From assembly GCA_015039465.1 (NCBI GenBank), contig MU130443.1:40640-104639 (forward strand): a stretch of DNA of 64,000 nt. The letters run 5' to 3'. Below, in pieces: positions 22,129 through 33,407 of the stretch (its first letter is position 1; each line of letters begins with the position of its first letter). The notes under the pieces were generated by a model. That model saw only the letters and a list, made by a program, of their open reading frames with translations. It was not told where the DNA came from and searched no databases. Source of the stretch: Phlegmacium glaucopus. Taxonomy: Eukaryota > Basidiomycota > Agaricomycetes > Agaricales > Cortinariaceae. The translations under genes were made by a program, and so were the position numbers.

Positions 22129-23415
22129 TCTAAGACGAAGTAACCGAGCAGAGCTTGAGCGAACGGGGATTTTAACTATATTGCTTGACCCTCAACATGG
22201 AGTCACTTCAATTGTTGTGTCTAACGTAAGTTACGATCGATGTAGTCATGTCATTGCCACTTATTTGCATCGATCCTAGCATTTTCAATGCTCTCTTTCT
22301 TCTTTGGGATGGGCAACGTTCCAGCGCGCCTAACGCTTACATTACACCCGCTCTTGCGACTCACCGCAATCGTCGATGTCCTGTAACTTGAAGGGCACGC
22401 ACGATTTGGGTGCAACCCTTGCTGGAGCTAATGTATGTCAATGCAGCTCAGGGACAAGTTCTATGAACAGCGCCTGTGGAGCATGCGAGGGTTGTACGGT
22501 GATCAATTGGGGGACATATAGGACAAATTGTGCCATGGTCACATTCATGAGCTGAGTTCGAGTTCATATTTGTTGAAGAGATCATTTTACTTATTGTCTT
22601 TCTTCAGATTCCTAAAATCTATTCGGAAGAATGATTCGGGAATGTTTTGGGCTCAACATGTGCGTATCTCAACCTAAGTCAGGTAAACAGATTTTGGAAT
22701 AAATCCATAATAAAAAAAATTGATTTCCCTCATAGACAAATAATGACATTAGGGAAATTGCTCCTCCGCAAAGTAGGGGATAGAAATTTGACATCGTCCA
22801 TTGGAAACGGATGCTTCGGCTGTGATATCTTCAAGTTTGTGGGCTCGAACGGATGGTGTACTATTCCTGGTTTCTACTTCTTTGTCAAGGGTATCTGCCT
22901 CCCAATCAGTGAGAAAGTCATAACGGAACGCCGGAGTAATCGCTGGCAGCTGCTCATGCTGGGGTATGGTACGTGCATAGAAGATGAAATATGTTTCAAG
23001 TAGACATACATCACAGTCTCTTATCTTTATCCTCTGTTAAACACTCATTTTTTGACCGAAGAGTTTTTTTTTTTTTGATAAGTTGAATTAAAATTTTAAC
23101 AATGTTTGGCAAGCTTTTCGGTTTCATCACGCCCTCCTCGGCGGTGTGTCTATGGGCAAGGAGTAATTTCAGGAAGTATATAGTGGGCCATGTATATCTC
23201 AATCTAATCACAATGGTCTTACTGATTCTTCCTTTTCATCAATGTCAATGACAATGTCTCTTCCTATCTATCTATCGTTTGACTGTCGTACACTCTAGAT
23301 GGGCAAGTCATTGACCTCACGGGCTCTCCTTGACGGGAAAAGCTTGAAAGAGAAATGAATTAGAAGATGGAAAAATAAAATATGGGTATGAAAAGTAATG
23401 AGGATAACATAGGAA
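22129..23415. other. Helitron internal DNA without recognised gene
   Basis: A plus frame at 22647-23003 (118 codons, MGSTCAYLNLSQVN...) and preceding codons (RFLKSIRKNDSGMFWAQH, about 22607-22663) could be a third captured fragment, but I recognise no family. Short T-run at 23066-23078. Confidence 0.35.
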
Positions 23416-26400
23416 TTAATCTAATAACACTTCAGGGTAAACAACATTTGCCGTCTTTGTACAATGAGGAGGAAGTAAAATGTGAACATTTTTAGAAGAA
23501 GTTGCCCTCGATAACGCTACATACAGTTGACCATGACAAAAGATAGGAGATATTAAATGAATGCCGACATGTCTCAATGATTGGCCTTCGGCTTTGTTGA
23601 TGGTCATCGCGAAACATAAACGGACGGGGAATTGACGACGCTTCAGAATGAAAGGATATTGGTGAGAGGAAGGTTTGAGTGTGATTCTAGGGATGAAAGC
23701 TTTCTCTCCATGGTGATCATTCCCAATGATCATGACTTCTAAAATTCATGGATAGACTTGAAGAAGGATCATACGTGTTCCATTACACAAACCTCTCCCT
23801 GGATCAAGATTTCGCAGCAACATAAGAGGACATCCGATTTTTACTTTCAACTTGGATAACGGTAATGAGGACGGTTCCATCGCTCGCAAGAAATCTTCGG
23901 GGATATCATCTCGAATACCTTCTCCTTCGTCTTCAAGGCCATCTGCACTGTGACAAATGATCTCGGGACCAGGCATTCTTTCAAGGATCTTCTGGTTTGT
24001 GTCTCGAACATTATTGTTTTGTGGTGCAAGGATCGCATGATTCAGGAAATATTCAGAAGGAGAAGGAGTAAGATGATGATTTCCAATGTCTCCATAAATT
24101 TTGTCAATGAGCTCCTCTTCGTTAGCACACAACATTGAGGAGGGGATCTCGATGTCACCGTTGTGATCAATGTTACGTCCATGACCAACATCAAATAACC
24201 ATTGGGAGTAATGGATATCGTCAGGGGAGGATTGAAGGCGCATGTTGTCTCGCAACTTCAAAATATGCATGTCATTCCAGAGATATGATTGTCGGATACA
24301 GGCTTCGACGATATCGGCGCGAGAACCTTTGGTGACAACTGGTAAGATTTGTTGAAAATCACCTCCAAAGATCATGGTGAGACCTCCGAAAGGTTTCGAG
24401 CAGTCGCGAAGGTCTTGGAAGGTGCGATCCAAGGCTTCGAAGCAATGTCGATGGGTCATTAAACATTCATCGTAAATGATACCTTGAGCCATCCTGAGGA
24501 GATCCGCACGCAAGCTTTGTTTCGGTATGCTGCATATTGAATCACTGTCGAGGGTGTCGATAGGAATCTTGAACATGGAATGTGCAGTTTGACCACCTGG
24601 TAACAGAAGACATGCGAGCCCTGTGGATGCGACGCAAAGTATGATGATATGTTGAGCTCGAAGAGCATGACATATTGCTTGATAGAGGTATGTCTTTCCA
24701 CAGCCTCCAAATCCGTCGATGAAGAATACTTTGCCTTCGTTATGAAGTATAGATTGCAAAATTTGATTGAAAGCATGTTCTTGGTCAACATTCAATGAAG
24801 ATGTCAAGGAGGATGCGGTAGTTTCTTCTGAGTGTGAGTCATAGTCAAGCTGCTGAGCTATCAGCCGATTGGATGTGATATTGGTCCAATTGTACGCAGG
24901 TTGAGGCATCGAAGGGAATTCAGACAACGCATGACCAGAATCGTGGAGGATATCGTCAATGAGATGAAGTCCAAAGTCATAGACATCGGTTTCAGTCACG
25001 GTCGTTCGTCCCAGGCAATGAAGCATGTGTTGGAGATCATCACAGATTTGGTGGCGGAAGGTAAGCCAAAGTTGGTGTGGCTGTCCAGGGGCACAGAAGA
25101 GCAATAGAGTTGTGAAGAGATGACGAAGTTGTGAACCTGTTTGGATTTCACTGGCGTCCTGTAGGCACAAATTCCATTCACCATCATCTTCTAAAAGTCC
25201 ACGCTTTAAGCATGCGTCCCGAAATGTTTCACAGAGTTCTCCATCGACAGTTTTGAGGTCATCGAAAGTTTGTGGGCCCCTGACGATCATTAACAGTGTT
25301 CGAAGATAAAACTTTTCACCTGCAGTGGGGCCGACATATACCATACGTCCAATAGCAAGTGACTTGCGCTGTCGAAGACGCCAAAGTTTAGATGGAGGAT
25401 TGTTTTCATCGGGTTTCAAAACAAAATGATGGGGGAATTCTTGATATGTGAGTGTTCGCGCCAAATTGCCAGCAGAGCCTGGAAGTCGATTAGCTTTGAA
25501 GAAAGCCATCAAAGGTGTATCTGCGTTTTCTCTGGAGGCTAGAAGGTCTTCAGGGTTTGCATGAGGATCGAAAATGATTTGTTGTTGATGAGGAAGATGG
25601 ATTTGTAAACGAATAACGTTGGGATCTTGACCTATATGTACCATTTATCACTTCTGCCCTTTCACAAAACAATGATAATCTAAATGCTTACCATGCAATT
25701 TGAATTGAAAAATACGCCATGCTGCTTCAGACGCAGAAAAATACCGGCCATCAATATATTGTTTGACTTCATTGTGATGGTCCTGGACAGAAAGGGTTCC
25801 ACAATCGCCTCCTTTGTCCATGTACTTGTTGATGTATTTCATAGAACCAAAGCATATCGCACATTCTACATTTATATGGCAAAGAAGCCAAAGTGTGCAG
25901 AATGGACTATATGGAACGATCCAGCGATTGTCAAGCATGAAACCCCTCACATAATAGCTTCGGCCATCATTAGGGCGTGCGTAATGAGGATAGCCTTCAT
26001 GGTCCATCGTCGTTCGCTCCTGAAAAGGCTTTGGATAGCCATAGATGCATTTCTTGTCTCTCATGCAGGGGGCATCTGGATTGAGAACACCACAGGGCCC
26101 ATGAACCATGAATTTTTTGACGGCGTCAAATAAGCGAGGGTTTGTGTGAGGGTCAGGCCATTTCGCGCAAATGATGTCATCGACAGTATTTGGAGTAAGG
26201 AGTTTATATTCAGATTTCAAGAATAATAACAGGTGCATGTGGGGGAGTCCACGCTTCTGGAATTCGATCGTATAGATATGCCCAGCACAGGAGCCAAAGA
26301 TGCCTTCTTTGAGGATCGCATTCAAAAGAGCCTTCTTTTTCAGTTGGAAGACGCGAGAGACCAAGTCAGGACGATCTATCACAGTTTGACCAGGAAGCAA

Positions 26401-27844
26401 TGCATGTGTGACTTCCTGCCAATTTGGATTTGCAGTCATAGTCAAGAAAATATCGATCTTTTTAAAATGACGTGCGATAGCCATTCCATCAAGATAACGC
26501 TGATGCATCTCGCGAGGACCTCCAATGTATGATGAAGGAAGGATGATACGCTGACCTAACTGATTCAAATTGACATGATCATCATCATGGGACAGCGCGT
26601 CTTCGATACCATCGAGCATAGTCACTCAAAGTCTTGGCTGCTGAGTCTGTATGAAACGAAGGCGTTCTTGATCGATGCATGCAAACATATCCACCAAATA
26701 TGTCTGAAACAATCGACATGCTCGTAAAATGGTTGAAAATTCATTTGGTCGCGAATGAAGTCGATACGCAGTGTACTGCAACAGTGTTATACGCCTAGGG
26801 TTTCCTGGGACAGATAGCCCTTGGAACCATCCAGCCTCCCCATATGGAAAGAGTAGGACATAATGTAGAGGAGCATATGCAGGGTGACCTTCATTGATTC
26901 GTTGCAATTGTAGATGTTCTCGATGATCATGTCGATTATGATAGTGTTGTGGACGAAGATGAATGATGATATCACGGTAATCGCCTCTGAAATCATCACC
27001 TCCAGGTAAGATCACACCAACCTCATCTGTGGTTGGTAAATTGTAACGTCGGGGGTCATTACCAGGGAGGACGCATAACTTCATAGTGAAATCTGGAGCA
27101 TCGTACATCTCAAGAACCTCGTATGCATGCTGATAGATCGCAGAGTATGTGTTCTGATGATACATCACATCCTGAAGAGTCACCATGGTATGAAGAGACA
27201 GATTGGGATTTCGAGAGACACGATACCGATATGCCAAATGAGGGTCATAGACATATAGTTGCGCATAGGAAGGAGATTCAGAAGGTTCAGGGAGCAAAGA
27301 ACCACTCAGATGATTTAACTGCCCATGAATTCGAAAGACAGGTGGCCCTCGACCAATGAAGGAATGATCGACCTTCATGCCTAAAGACGTGAACGCCAAC
27401 ACTGCATTGTATTGTACAATGTTCCCCCGGAACTCTTTTCCCTTGTGGGTGTCATCCACAAATAAGTTATAAAGTGGTGATGGCGGTACACAAAGTAAAG
27501 GTAGTTGAACTTTTCCATGTGCACAACATGCCTCAAATTCAGGGCGATTCCTCCTTGAAGACGATACACATTCATCATCCCAATGAAGAGCATCACAGAA
27601 CGGACAGTGTACATTCATGATTCCCAAATCATTCATGGGTAATGTGTCAAGAACAGGTCGTCGTGCAATACAAAAAAGAGACGTGGGCACTACTCCCAAA
27701 ATAAGTCATCATTCAAAGGATTAAAGATGAATTGAAGGAAAACCCACTTCTGACATCCTGGACATGTTCATTTTCATCCACATGAGCATTGACCTCCCTG
27801 GCATCATTTAATGCAGGAATTGATGACGACGACGAACCCATAGT
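23416..27844 (-). pseudogene. Helitron Rep-PIF1-helicase, interrupted by two TGA codons
   Basis: Exons 27844-27748, 27689-25692 and 25631-23416 form one frame of about 1,435 codons. In order it shows a zinc-binding start (CPFCDALHWDDEC...CC) and ACIDQERLRFI. Then comes the HUH nuclease motif LPHMHLLLFL and the two Rep tyrosines in KYINKYMDKG. The PIF1 helicase carries Walker A GFGGCGKTYLYQAI, Walker B IIYDECLM, GGDFQQILPVV, INKAEGQSLRH and QLYVALSRATS. The intron 25691-25632 is required (HG|QDPNVIRL). Only two stops break it: TGA at 26628-26626 (QQPRL*VTMLDG) and TGA at 23748-23746 (QVYP*ILEVM). At both sites the family usually has Arg, so CGA to TGA is likely. A further exon upstream (28085-27903) keeps frame (ending ENGNDEM|T) and may extend the N-terminus. 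Without repair or readthrough no full-length transposase is made. Confidence 0.88.
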
Positions 27845-28515
27845 CTTCACAGATACCACAATTTCATTGTATTTTTCTTTTTCCAATCAGAAACACACAT
27901 ACCATCTCATCATTTCCATTCTCTGTATCAATAGGAGGGGCCATAGCATGATCTAAGATATTGGAAGGCCCTGACCCATCATGAACGCTCCTCAGTTCAC
28001 CACTCCTTGAATTTTTGGACTTTTCTTTCGCATAACGTTCTGCTGTCTCACATCTTTCACGGCATGATGACGTCGAAGGCGCAGCCTAAAACAGCGAATG
28101 ACATGTCATTTTTGGGGTCCTCGACACATACAAAGGAAAAAAACCCACCGACACAATTTTGGGCAATGCCCAGGTCGTTTGTGAACGATACGATGGGCTT
28201 CGGATACGCGCCAACCTTCTGACGGGCTCTTGAGACATTGTCGAGGGTCACAATGGAGAGTTGCGTCACATCCTGAACCGCGTGTGATCGTGACCGATGA
28301 AATTTGTCGTCATGCCAAGACGTACAAATAAGTGGGGCCCCCCCAACAAAGGCTGATGGGCGACTGGCCACAAAAACTCACATCGAAAGGCGGAAAGGAC
28401 CGAAGGAAAGGGAATTGAATTTTTAGAATCTACAGTACGTGAAAAAAAAACCCAATCGGCAAAACGAAAGGGACCGCAAAACCCCCTGGAAAACGTGGGA
28501 AAACGCGAGCTGCCT

Positions 28516-28535
28516 AGCGTCTTTAGTAGTAGTGA
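28516..28535 (-). promoter_or_regulatory. Helitron 5' terminus
   Basis: Minus strand TCACTACTACTAAAGACGCT directly after host A. This is the typical TC-CTACTA-rich Helitron 5' end that Rep nicks. Confidence 0.85.
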
Positions 28536-29340
28536 TGTGAGGAATACTGTGACCAAATGTGACCAAGCTCAAACATGCCGTATTCCTACAGATATCTCAC
28601 TCTTTTTAATGGTGAAATAAAAGACCAAGGGTAATAGTATACCCCTGTTTCCCTGGACTGCAAACAACCATGAACTTACTTGGAAACTTGTTGCCAAAAT
28701 GGGAAAAACAAGAACTTTAGAGTTTTTTACCACACTGATATGTTTACTACTAATACTAGTATTTTTGTGCTAACACGTGTCATAATAATACTCCAGTGAG
28801 AGCAAGATCGCTGTCTGCAGACATATTTGGAAATATATACTCCCAGAAATTGCAGAACAACATGATTTAATCTGATTTAATTGATTATTACTGACAGTCC
28901 CCATTATCTAAGTCTTGGACATTGAAATTCCATGATCTACAAATAGTTCTACGGATCTACAGCTATGGTCTATGGCAACTTTGAGCTCCCCTAATAGCAT
29001 GTTGTCCCAGGCCCTCTGCCTAATGCAATATATAATTAAATAATATGCTGCATAATATTTAGATTTTATTTGAAAGTTTCCAAACATGAAATTGTCATAA
29101 ATCATAGAAGTTTCAGTTCTAAACCTTGTCTAAACCAAAGTGTTAGATAATTAAGGTCTTGGGGAGTGACAGGGTGTGCAAATTATTGCCTCTTAGTGGA
29201 GTAAAGGCATCAATGAAAGTGAATTCTTTGACAGGTATTGAGAGAAATTTATGGGAGTGTGAAGCATAGAAGGTACTGAAATTTTGTCATTTTGTTACAT
29301 TCTGTCATACATTACTCCAGTCTGGCTCCATTGGAGCTGT
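28536..29340. other. Right flank of the Helitron, CpG-poor, no gene
   Basis: AT-rich with almost no CpG. Bases 28947-28991 are the inverted counterpart of 18475-18520. Short frames have no recognisable content. Confidence 0.4.
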
Positions 29341-29620
29341 TGTTAGGGCAACTGCAACGCTGACTTAGTCAAGCTAGCAGGGAATCCAAAGTTAATAGTA
29401 TTTCAGAAGGGATATCTACAAGTGACTCACCTAGCAGGGAATCCAAAGAGGAAAGGATGGGGATCCCTGCTAGGCTGTGGGGTATTTAAGTACTAATATG
29501 GACATAATGGAGATATGAAATAAATAAAGGAATGATACAATATTAATTAATTAATTAATTAAGAAGTGGTGTGATGTGAAAAATAAAAATAAAAGACGGA
29601 GCGAACTGAAGGGTCTTTAT
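29341..29620 (+). mobile_element. LTR fragment, TGTTAGGG family
   Basis: Begins TGTTAGGGCAACTGC and follows the start of the solo LTR at 57023 closely (GACTTAGTCA...CTAGCAGGG, GGGATCCCTGCTAGG). Similarity fades by about 29620 and no CCCTAACA end is present, so it is truncated. A TTAA microsatellite lies at about 29553-29571. Confidence 0.65.
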
Positions 29621-29985
29621 TCCCAAAAATCAAAAAAACCAGACCAATGGTCCAGTCTTTTTCTGTTCTTTTCCTTTATTTGTAAGCATCCACCAGGGGT
29701 GGATTGTTTATTGGATCCAAATGATACTACATGATGGAAGGTGGATGGAACCATCACTGTTATTGTGATAGGCATTTACAAGCTTGACAACAAACAACAG
29801 CAACAAAAAACAATAACAAACAGACAATTGATGACAAATGACCCTTCCTGGTGTACCAACTAGACTTAAACCCAGTCTCCATGGGCTGTCTTCTATATAA
29901 GTGTGACTTAGGAAATTCTGATTTCAGTGGTATTCTGATTCAGGGCATATTTTTCTATTATTAAGACCTATGGAGGAGACTGGTA
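29621..29985. other. AT-rich repeat-block DNA, no gene
   Basis: CpG-poor sequence without recognised content between the LTR fragment and repeat P. Confidence 0.35.
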
Positions 29986-30080
29986 ATTGGACCTGAAGGA
30001 TCAAAGTCAATACATAGTCTCAAAACCAGAAGTTGTGATGGCTAATTTTCTATTCAGTATCAGCTTAGTTACTACAATGT
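29986..30080 (+). repeat. Dispersed repeat P, CpG-depleted copy
   Basis: Direct copy of 16528-16620 in which every CpG of that copy is CA or TA (GTCGAT to GTCAAT, CTCGAAACC to CTCAAAACC, TTCGGT to TTCAGT, ATCGGC to ATCAGC, GCCGAT to GCTAAT). Confidence 0.75.
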
Positions 30081-30095
30081 CTGGAAAAGAACCAT

Positions 30096-30651
30096 TGTAA
30101 GGAACGGAGTTCGTTCACACGAGCAAGCGCACGCACAATTTCCCGTTTTAGAAACAGGTCACGCGTGACTTTCCCGTTCTGGGAAAAGTCACACACAGGA
30201 AAAGGAGTACGGGCAGGAACGGGTGCACGCAAGGAAAGTGAAAAATGAAGATACCTAAAAAAGAGCTAGGACGCTCTTAAATTTAATTAAAGCAGCATAA
30301 AATTTCTTAAAGATCAGACGCTAAGAGATTTCATTTTAAAATTTCTTTCCTTTCTACATATAAAAGCAGCTCGTATTTACTGTAGAAAGACAGTGGAACA
30401 GCCCACCATTTAGCTAGCCTCGGGCCTCGGATCTCTTACATCATTCTCATAAAGAGACTTCAAAAACCTCTTTACCGCATTAATCTCTCAAATATCAAAA
30501 CGTATTACATTTACAATTTTGCAAGCGCTTAATTGTTATTGTGATTAAATATCTTGTGACTACATTGCTTGCACCATTGGAAATTAATATTTCTGACTAA
30601 CCCTCACCAAAAATTACCCGTTTCGAACCCCGGAACATTTATGCACTTACA
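30096..30651 (+). mobile_element. Young solo LTR, 556 bp
   Basis: Starts TGTAAG and ends CTTACA (TG...CA with inverted termini), flanked by the 4-bp duplication CCAT (30092-30095 and 30652-30655). It contains a TATA-like CATATAAAAGCAG and, unlike its surroundings, many CpGs (ACGGAGTTCG, GCGCACGCAC). Strand is inferred from the TATA motif. Confidence 0.8.
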
Positions 30652-30655
30652 CCAT

Positions 30656-30793
30656 GAGGGAGCACATGAACTTTTCAAGGTATGACTGAATGATCTACAA
30701 AGGAATCTAAGGCACATGTGAGTGTCAACAAACATCATTGTCTATTTAAAATTGATTTTATACCTTGTTATGGTCCAAAGCATCCTATAAATG
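30656..30793. other. Short repeat-block spacer
   Basis: Contains CACATGAACTTTTCAAGG, similar to 18408-18425 (ACATGAACTTTTCAAAG), so both may belong to one old element. Confidence 0.3.
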
Positions 30794-31310
30794 TGTTAAA
30801 TTTAAGCAAAGGGATAACATCAGAATAATTCTGGAACAGACAGAATGGAACTGGAACAAGTAATGGATAGGACTATGGCCTCAGCATATATGCGGTGCCA
30901 CCCAACTCCTATAGTGTCCTGAATTCAGAACCGGAAGAGAAAGGAACAAGATGGAAACCTCAGTGACTTGAAGGATGAACAAGAGGAGGAAACCAAGTTG
31001 ATATTCAAAACTGAGGAAAACATACAAGCTTTGAGTACTTAAATAATAATAAGGAATCACAACCAAAATATGAAAGATAAATATAAAGTGCTGTGTTCTG
31101 CTCCTGGAACATCCTGCATTCTTGGGTGAATAATCTGATACTGGTGTGCTGACTGATAATGGGAAAGTGATGAAAATGATATAGCTGTTATGGTGATGAT
31201 AAGGGAGGTGGGTTTGGAGTAATGCCAGAGGAGTTGGAATGACACAGAAAGGTCTCGGAGTTGGATGTAGGAAGAGCAGATGCGGTTACAAGGGAAAGTA
31301 CTGGTACAGA
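30794..31310 (+). mobile_element. LTR family R, copy 1 (3'-truncated)
   Basis: Aligns along about 500 bp with 33408-33462 plus 34172-34650 (same orientation): GGCCTCAGCATAT, CTCCTATAGTGTCCTGA, TGCATTCTTGGGTGAATAAT and so on. It starts TGTTAAATTTA. The copies differ mostly at CpG sites. The end of the other copy (AATGTAACA) is absent here. Confidence 0.7.
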
Positions 31311-32398
31311 GTACAGACTACCAGAGAGTCAACCAAACAGACCCTAAGATTGGTCTGAACTGGCAGCCCTGTAGCCCTGTCTTTCCTGATAAAATAGCTC
31401 CATGGTTGCACAATCCACAGTAATGTGATGCTGGTGGGTTTGGCTGTCACACCCTTGTCACACCCTGACAACCTATCCTTGCTTTTGCAAAGATATTTCT
31501 TGAGGAATTTTTCATAATAGAAATACATTAAATGACAGTACCTATCATCCTTTGTGATTGGAATGTGATTTTATTGGTCCTGGGTACTTGTTTCCATGTA
31601 ATTACACAGAAGTCCCTGCCAAATACCATACTGAGATTTCAGGCTCTATCAGGGCCTCACCACTCAGATTGGTGACTCTTTTGAGTGAAACAGAGTGTTC
31701 AGAGAGCATATTAGAACATTTTTATGTAATAGCTTTTTTTTGGGACTCTAAGCAGCAGAAATGAGGTTCATGTAGTGTGCTTTCCATACTTTCTGGACAG
31801 CTACAAAAATTCCAAACTCACAGAAATGTTGCTAGATAGCATATAATTATTTTTCTCCACCAAAAGTAACTGGGGATGTATGTCTGTGAAGTGCTGATAG
31901 ATCCACAATGTTCAGTTCTTAAAAGGAATGTTTATATTGTTTGTCTTATTATGCCTGTTGTTTGTCTTGTTGTACACATTGTTGTATGTGTCCTATGTGT
32001 TGTGCATGTGGTACATCATCACACACATTGTTCATCTTGTTGTACATGTTGCTGTTGCACAGCACTGGCATTGGCTATCTTACAAGGCTTACCTTTGTAT
32101 GTAGAGTAGTGCTACTAACTAAGTACTTTATAGAATTGTCCAAGTGAAGTATATTAGCTTTGTCTACACTGCTTACATATGGTGTCTAGATGTTTTGTGC
32201 CCAATAGAAGCATATTCCATAGAAGCTACATAAGGTAGCATGTGCATGATAAGGATCACACATGTGTGATGGTTATTACATGCTGGTCCAGTACTACAGA
32301 CTCTATATATGAGTATCTAATTACATGTGACTATTACAATGATTAGATTACAACTTATCTTATCCTACAGATAAGATTATCTATTTATACTTTCACAC
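31311..32398. other. Repeat-block DNA, probably including a copia 3' LTR
   Basis: The right part should be the 3' LTR of the copia element on the minus strand: LTR start TGTGTGAAAGTATAAATAG at 32399 follows the purine tract AGCAAGGGGG. I cannot place its far end. A TGTTGT-rich stretch lies at 31930-32060. No gene. Confidence 0.4.
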
Positions 32399-33407
32399 AC
32401 CCCCTTGCTAAGTGCATGATAATGCATTGAGCAGAGATGAGTTAATATGTTGCCATTGAGAATTCTTGAACTGCCAATTCCTTTTAATGGCTTTTGCAAG
32501 CCTTATTCAAGATTTTATTTGGTCTCAAGTTTATCACTTAAAACCTCAATCAGGAATTTCCTTCTTCTCTAATTCACAAACAGCCAGATGTTGGCTTTTG
32601 TTGTTTTTCATTAATTTTTGAAGGCTTTTCAGATTTTAAGATAAGTAAAACTCAAGTTCTAATTGACTCCTCCAAGGTTCTTTGTAAACATATCAGCTGT
32701 ATTTTCTGGACCTTTAATGAAGAGTAGCTCAATATATTTATCTTCTATGCATTGCCGTATGAAATGATAACAAACATCAATGTGTTTGATGCATCCTTCT
32801 TGTATGGGATTAGATGCCATGAAGATTGAACATGAATCCCAATTTGGCAAACAATGTTCATAACCACATAGCCTGGTAACTAGAATTGCTTAAGGCCATA
32901 TATACAGCTTCTGTGGATGATAAGGCTATGGTTTTTTGAGCTTGACAAGTCCAGCTAAAAATACCATTGGCTAACTTGAAGTAGCCTGTAATTGAGCAAC
33001 ATTTAATGATGTCAGCAACCCAATCAGAGTCTGCATATGCATGAATACCATTGCTGTTCTTGCATTTGAAAACAAGCACATATTTTCAAGTTCCAGCAGG
33101 GTAGGGACAGATGCATTTTTCTTTATTAAAATGTTCCTCTGAAGGGTTTGAAACAAACCATGCTAGTTTTGTTACTGCATAACAGATGTCAGGTTGAGTA
33201 CCTAACATTGTATACAATAGAGAGCCAATTATTGACTGATAAAGCAAATGATGCTTAGAGTCAGGCTGATCTTTGTTCTCTGATGGTTGCCAGCCCAGTA
33301 GATGAAGGAGTAGGTGTCATCTTGGCATTCTCTAGTCCAAAACACTTTAAGACATTATCAAGATAATTGACCTGGTCTAGGTAAATATTAGTGTTTTTCC
33401 TACAAAT

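Larger units (their letters stand above)
18560..28535 (-). mobile_element. Complete autonomous-type Helitron, 9,976 bp
   Basis: Reading on the minus strand, the element starts at 28535 with TCACTACTACTAAAGACGCT, preceded by host A. It ends at 18560 with ...CTAG followed by host T. This is the diagnostic Helitron layout: A|TC...CTAG|T, no target duplication, no terminal inverted repeat. A 3' hairpin (7-bp stem CCCATGC/GCATGGG, loop GAA) lies 6 bases before the CTAG. Inside, in minus-strand order, are a Rep-helicase gene, unassigned DNA, a captured RING gene, a captured membrane-protein fragment on the opposite strand, and an OB-fold-like gene near the 3' end. Rolling-circle replication by the HUH Rep and PIF1-like helicase is known for the family. 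The element keeps many CpGs, so it is a younger insertion than the DNA to its right. Confidence 0.93.

Noticed and set aside
25631..27689. Double stop TGA-TAA at 25650-25645 as a third break in the Helitron protein
   Set aside because: It lies inside a good GT-AG intron (25691-25632) whose removal restores the conserved HG-QDPNVIRL join.
23416..27844. TGA read as an amino acid (alternative genetic code)
   Set aside because: TGA is the normal stop of other genes here (ALDH copy 1, the 148-aa gene); nonsense mutation is simpler.
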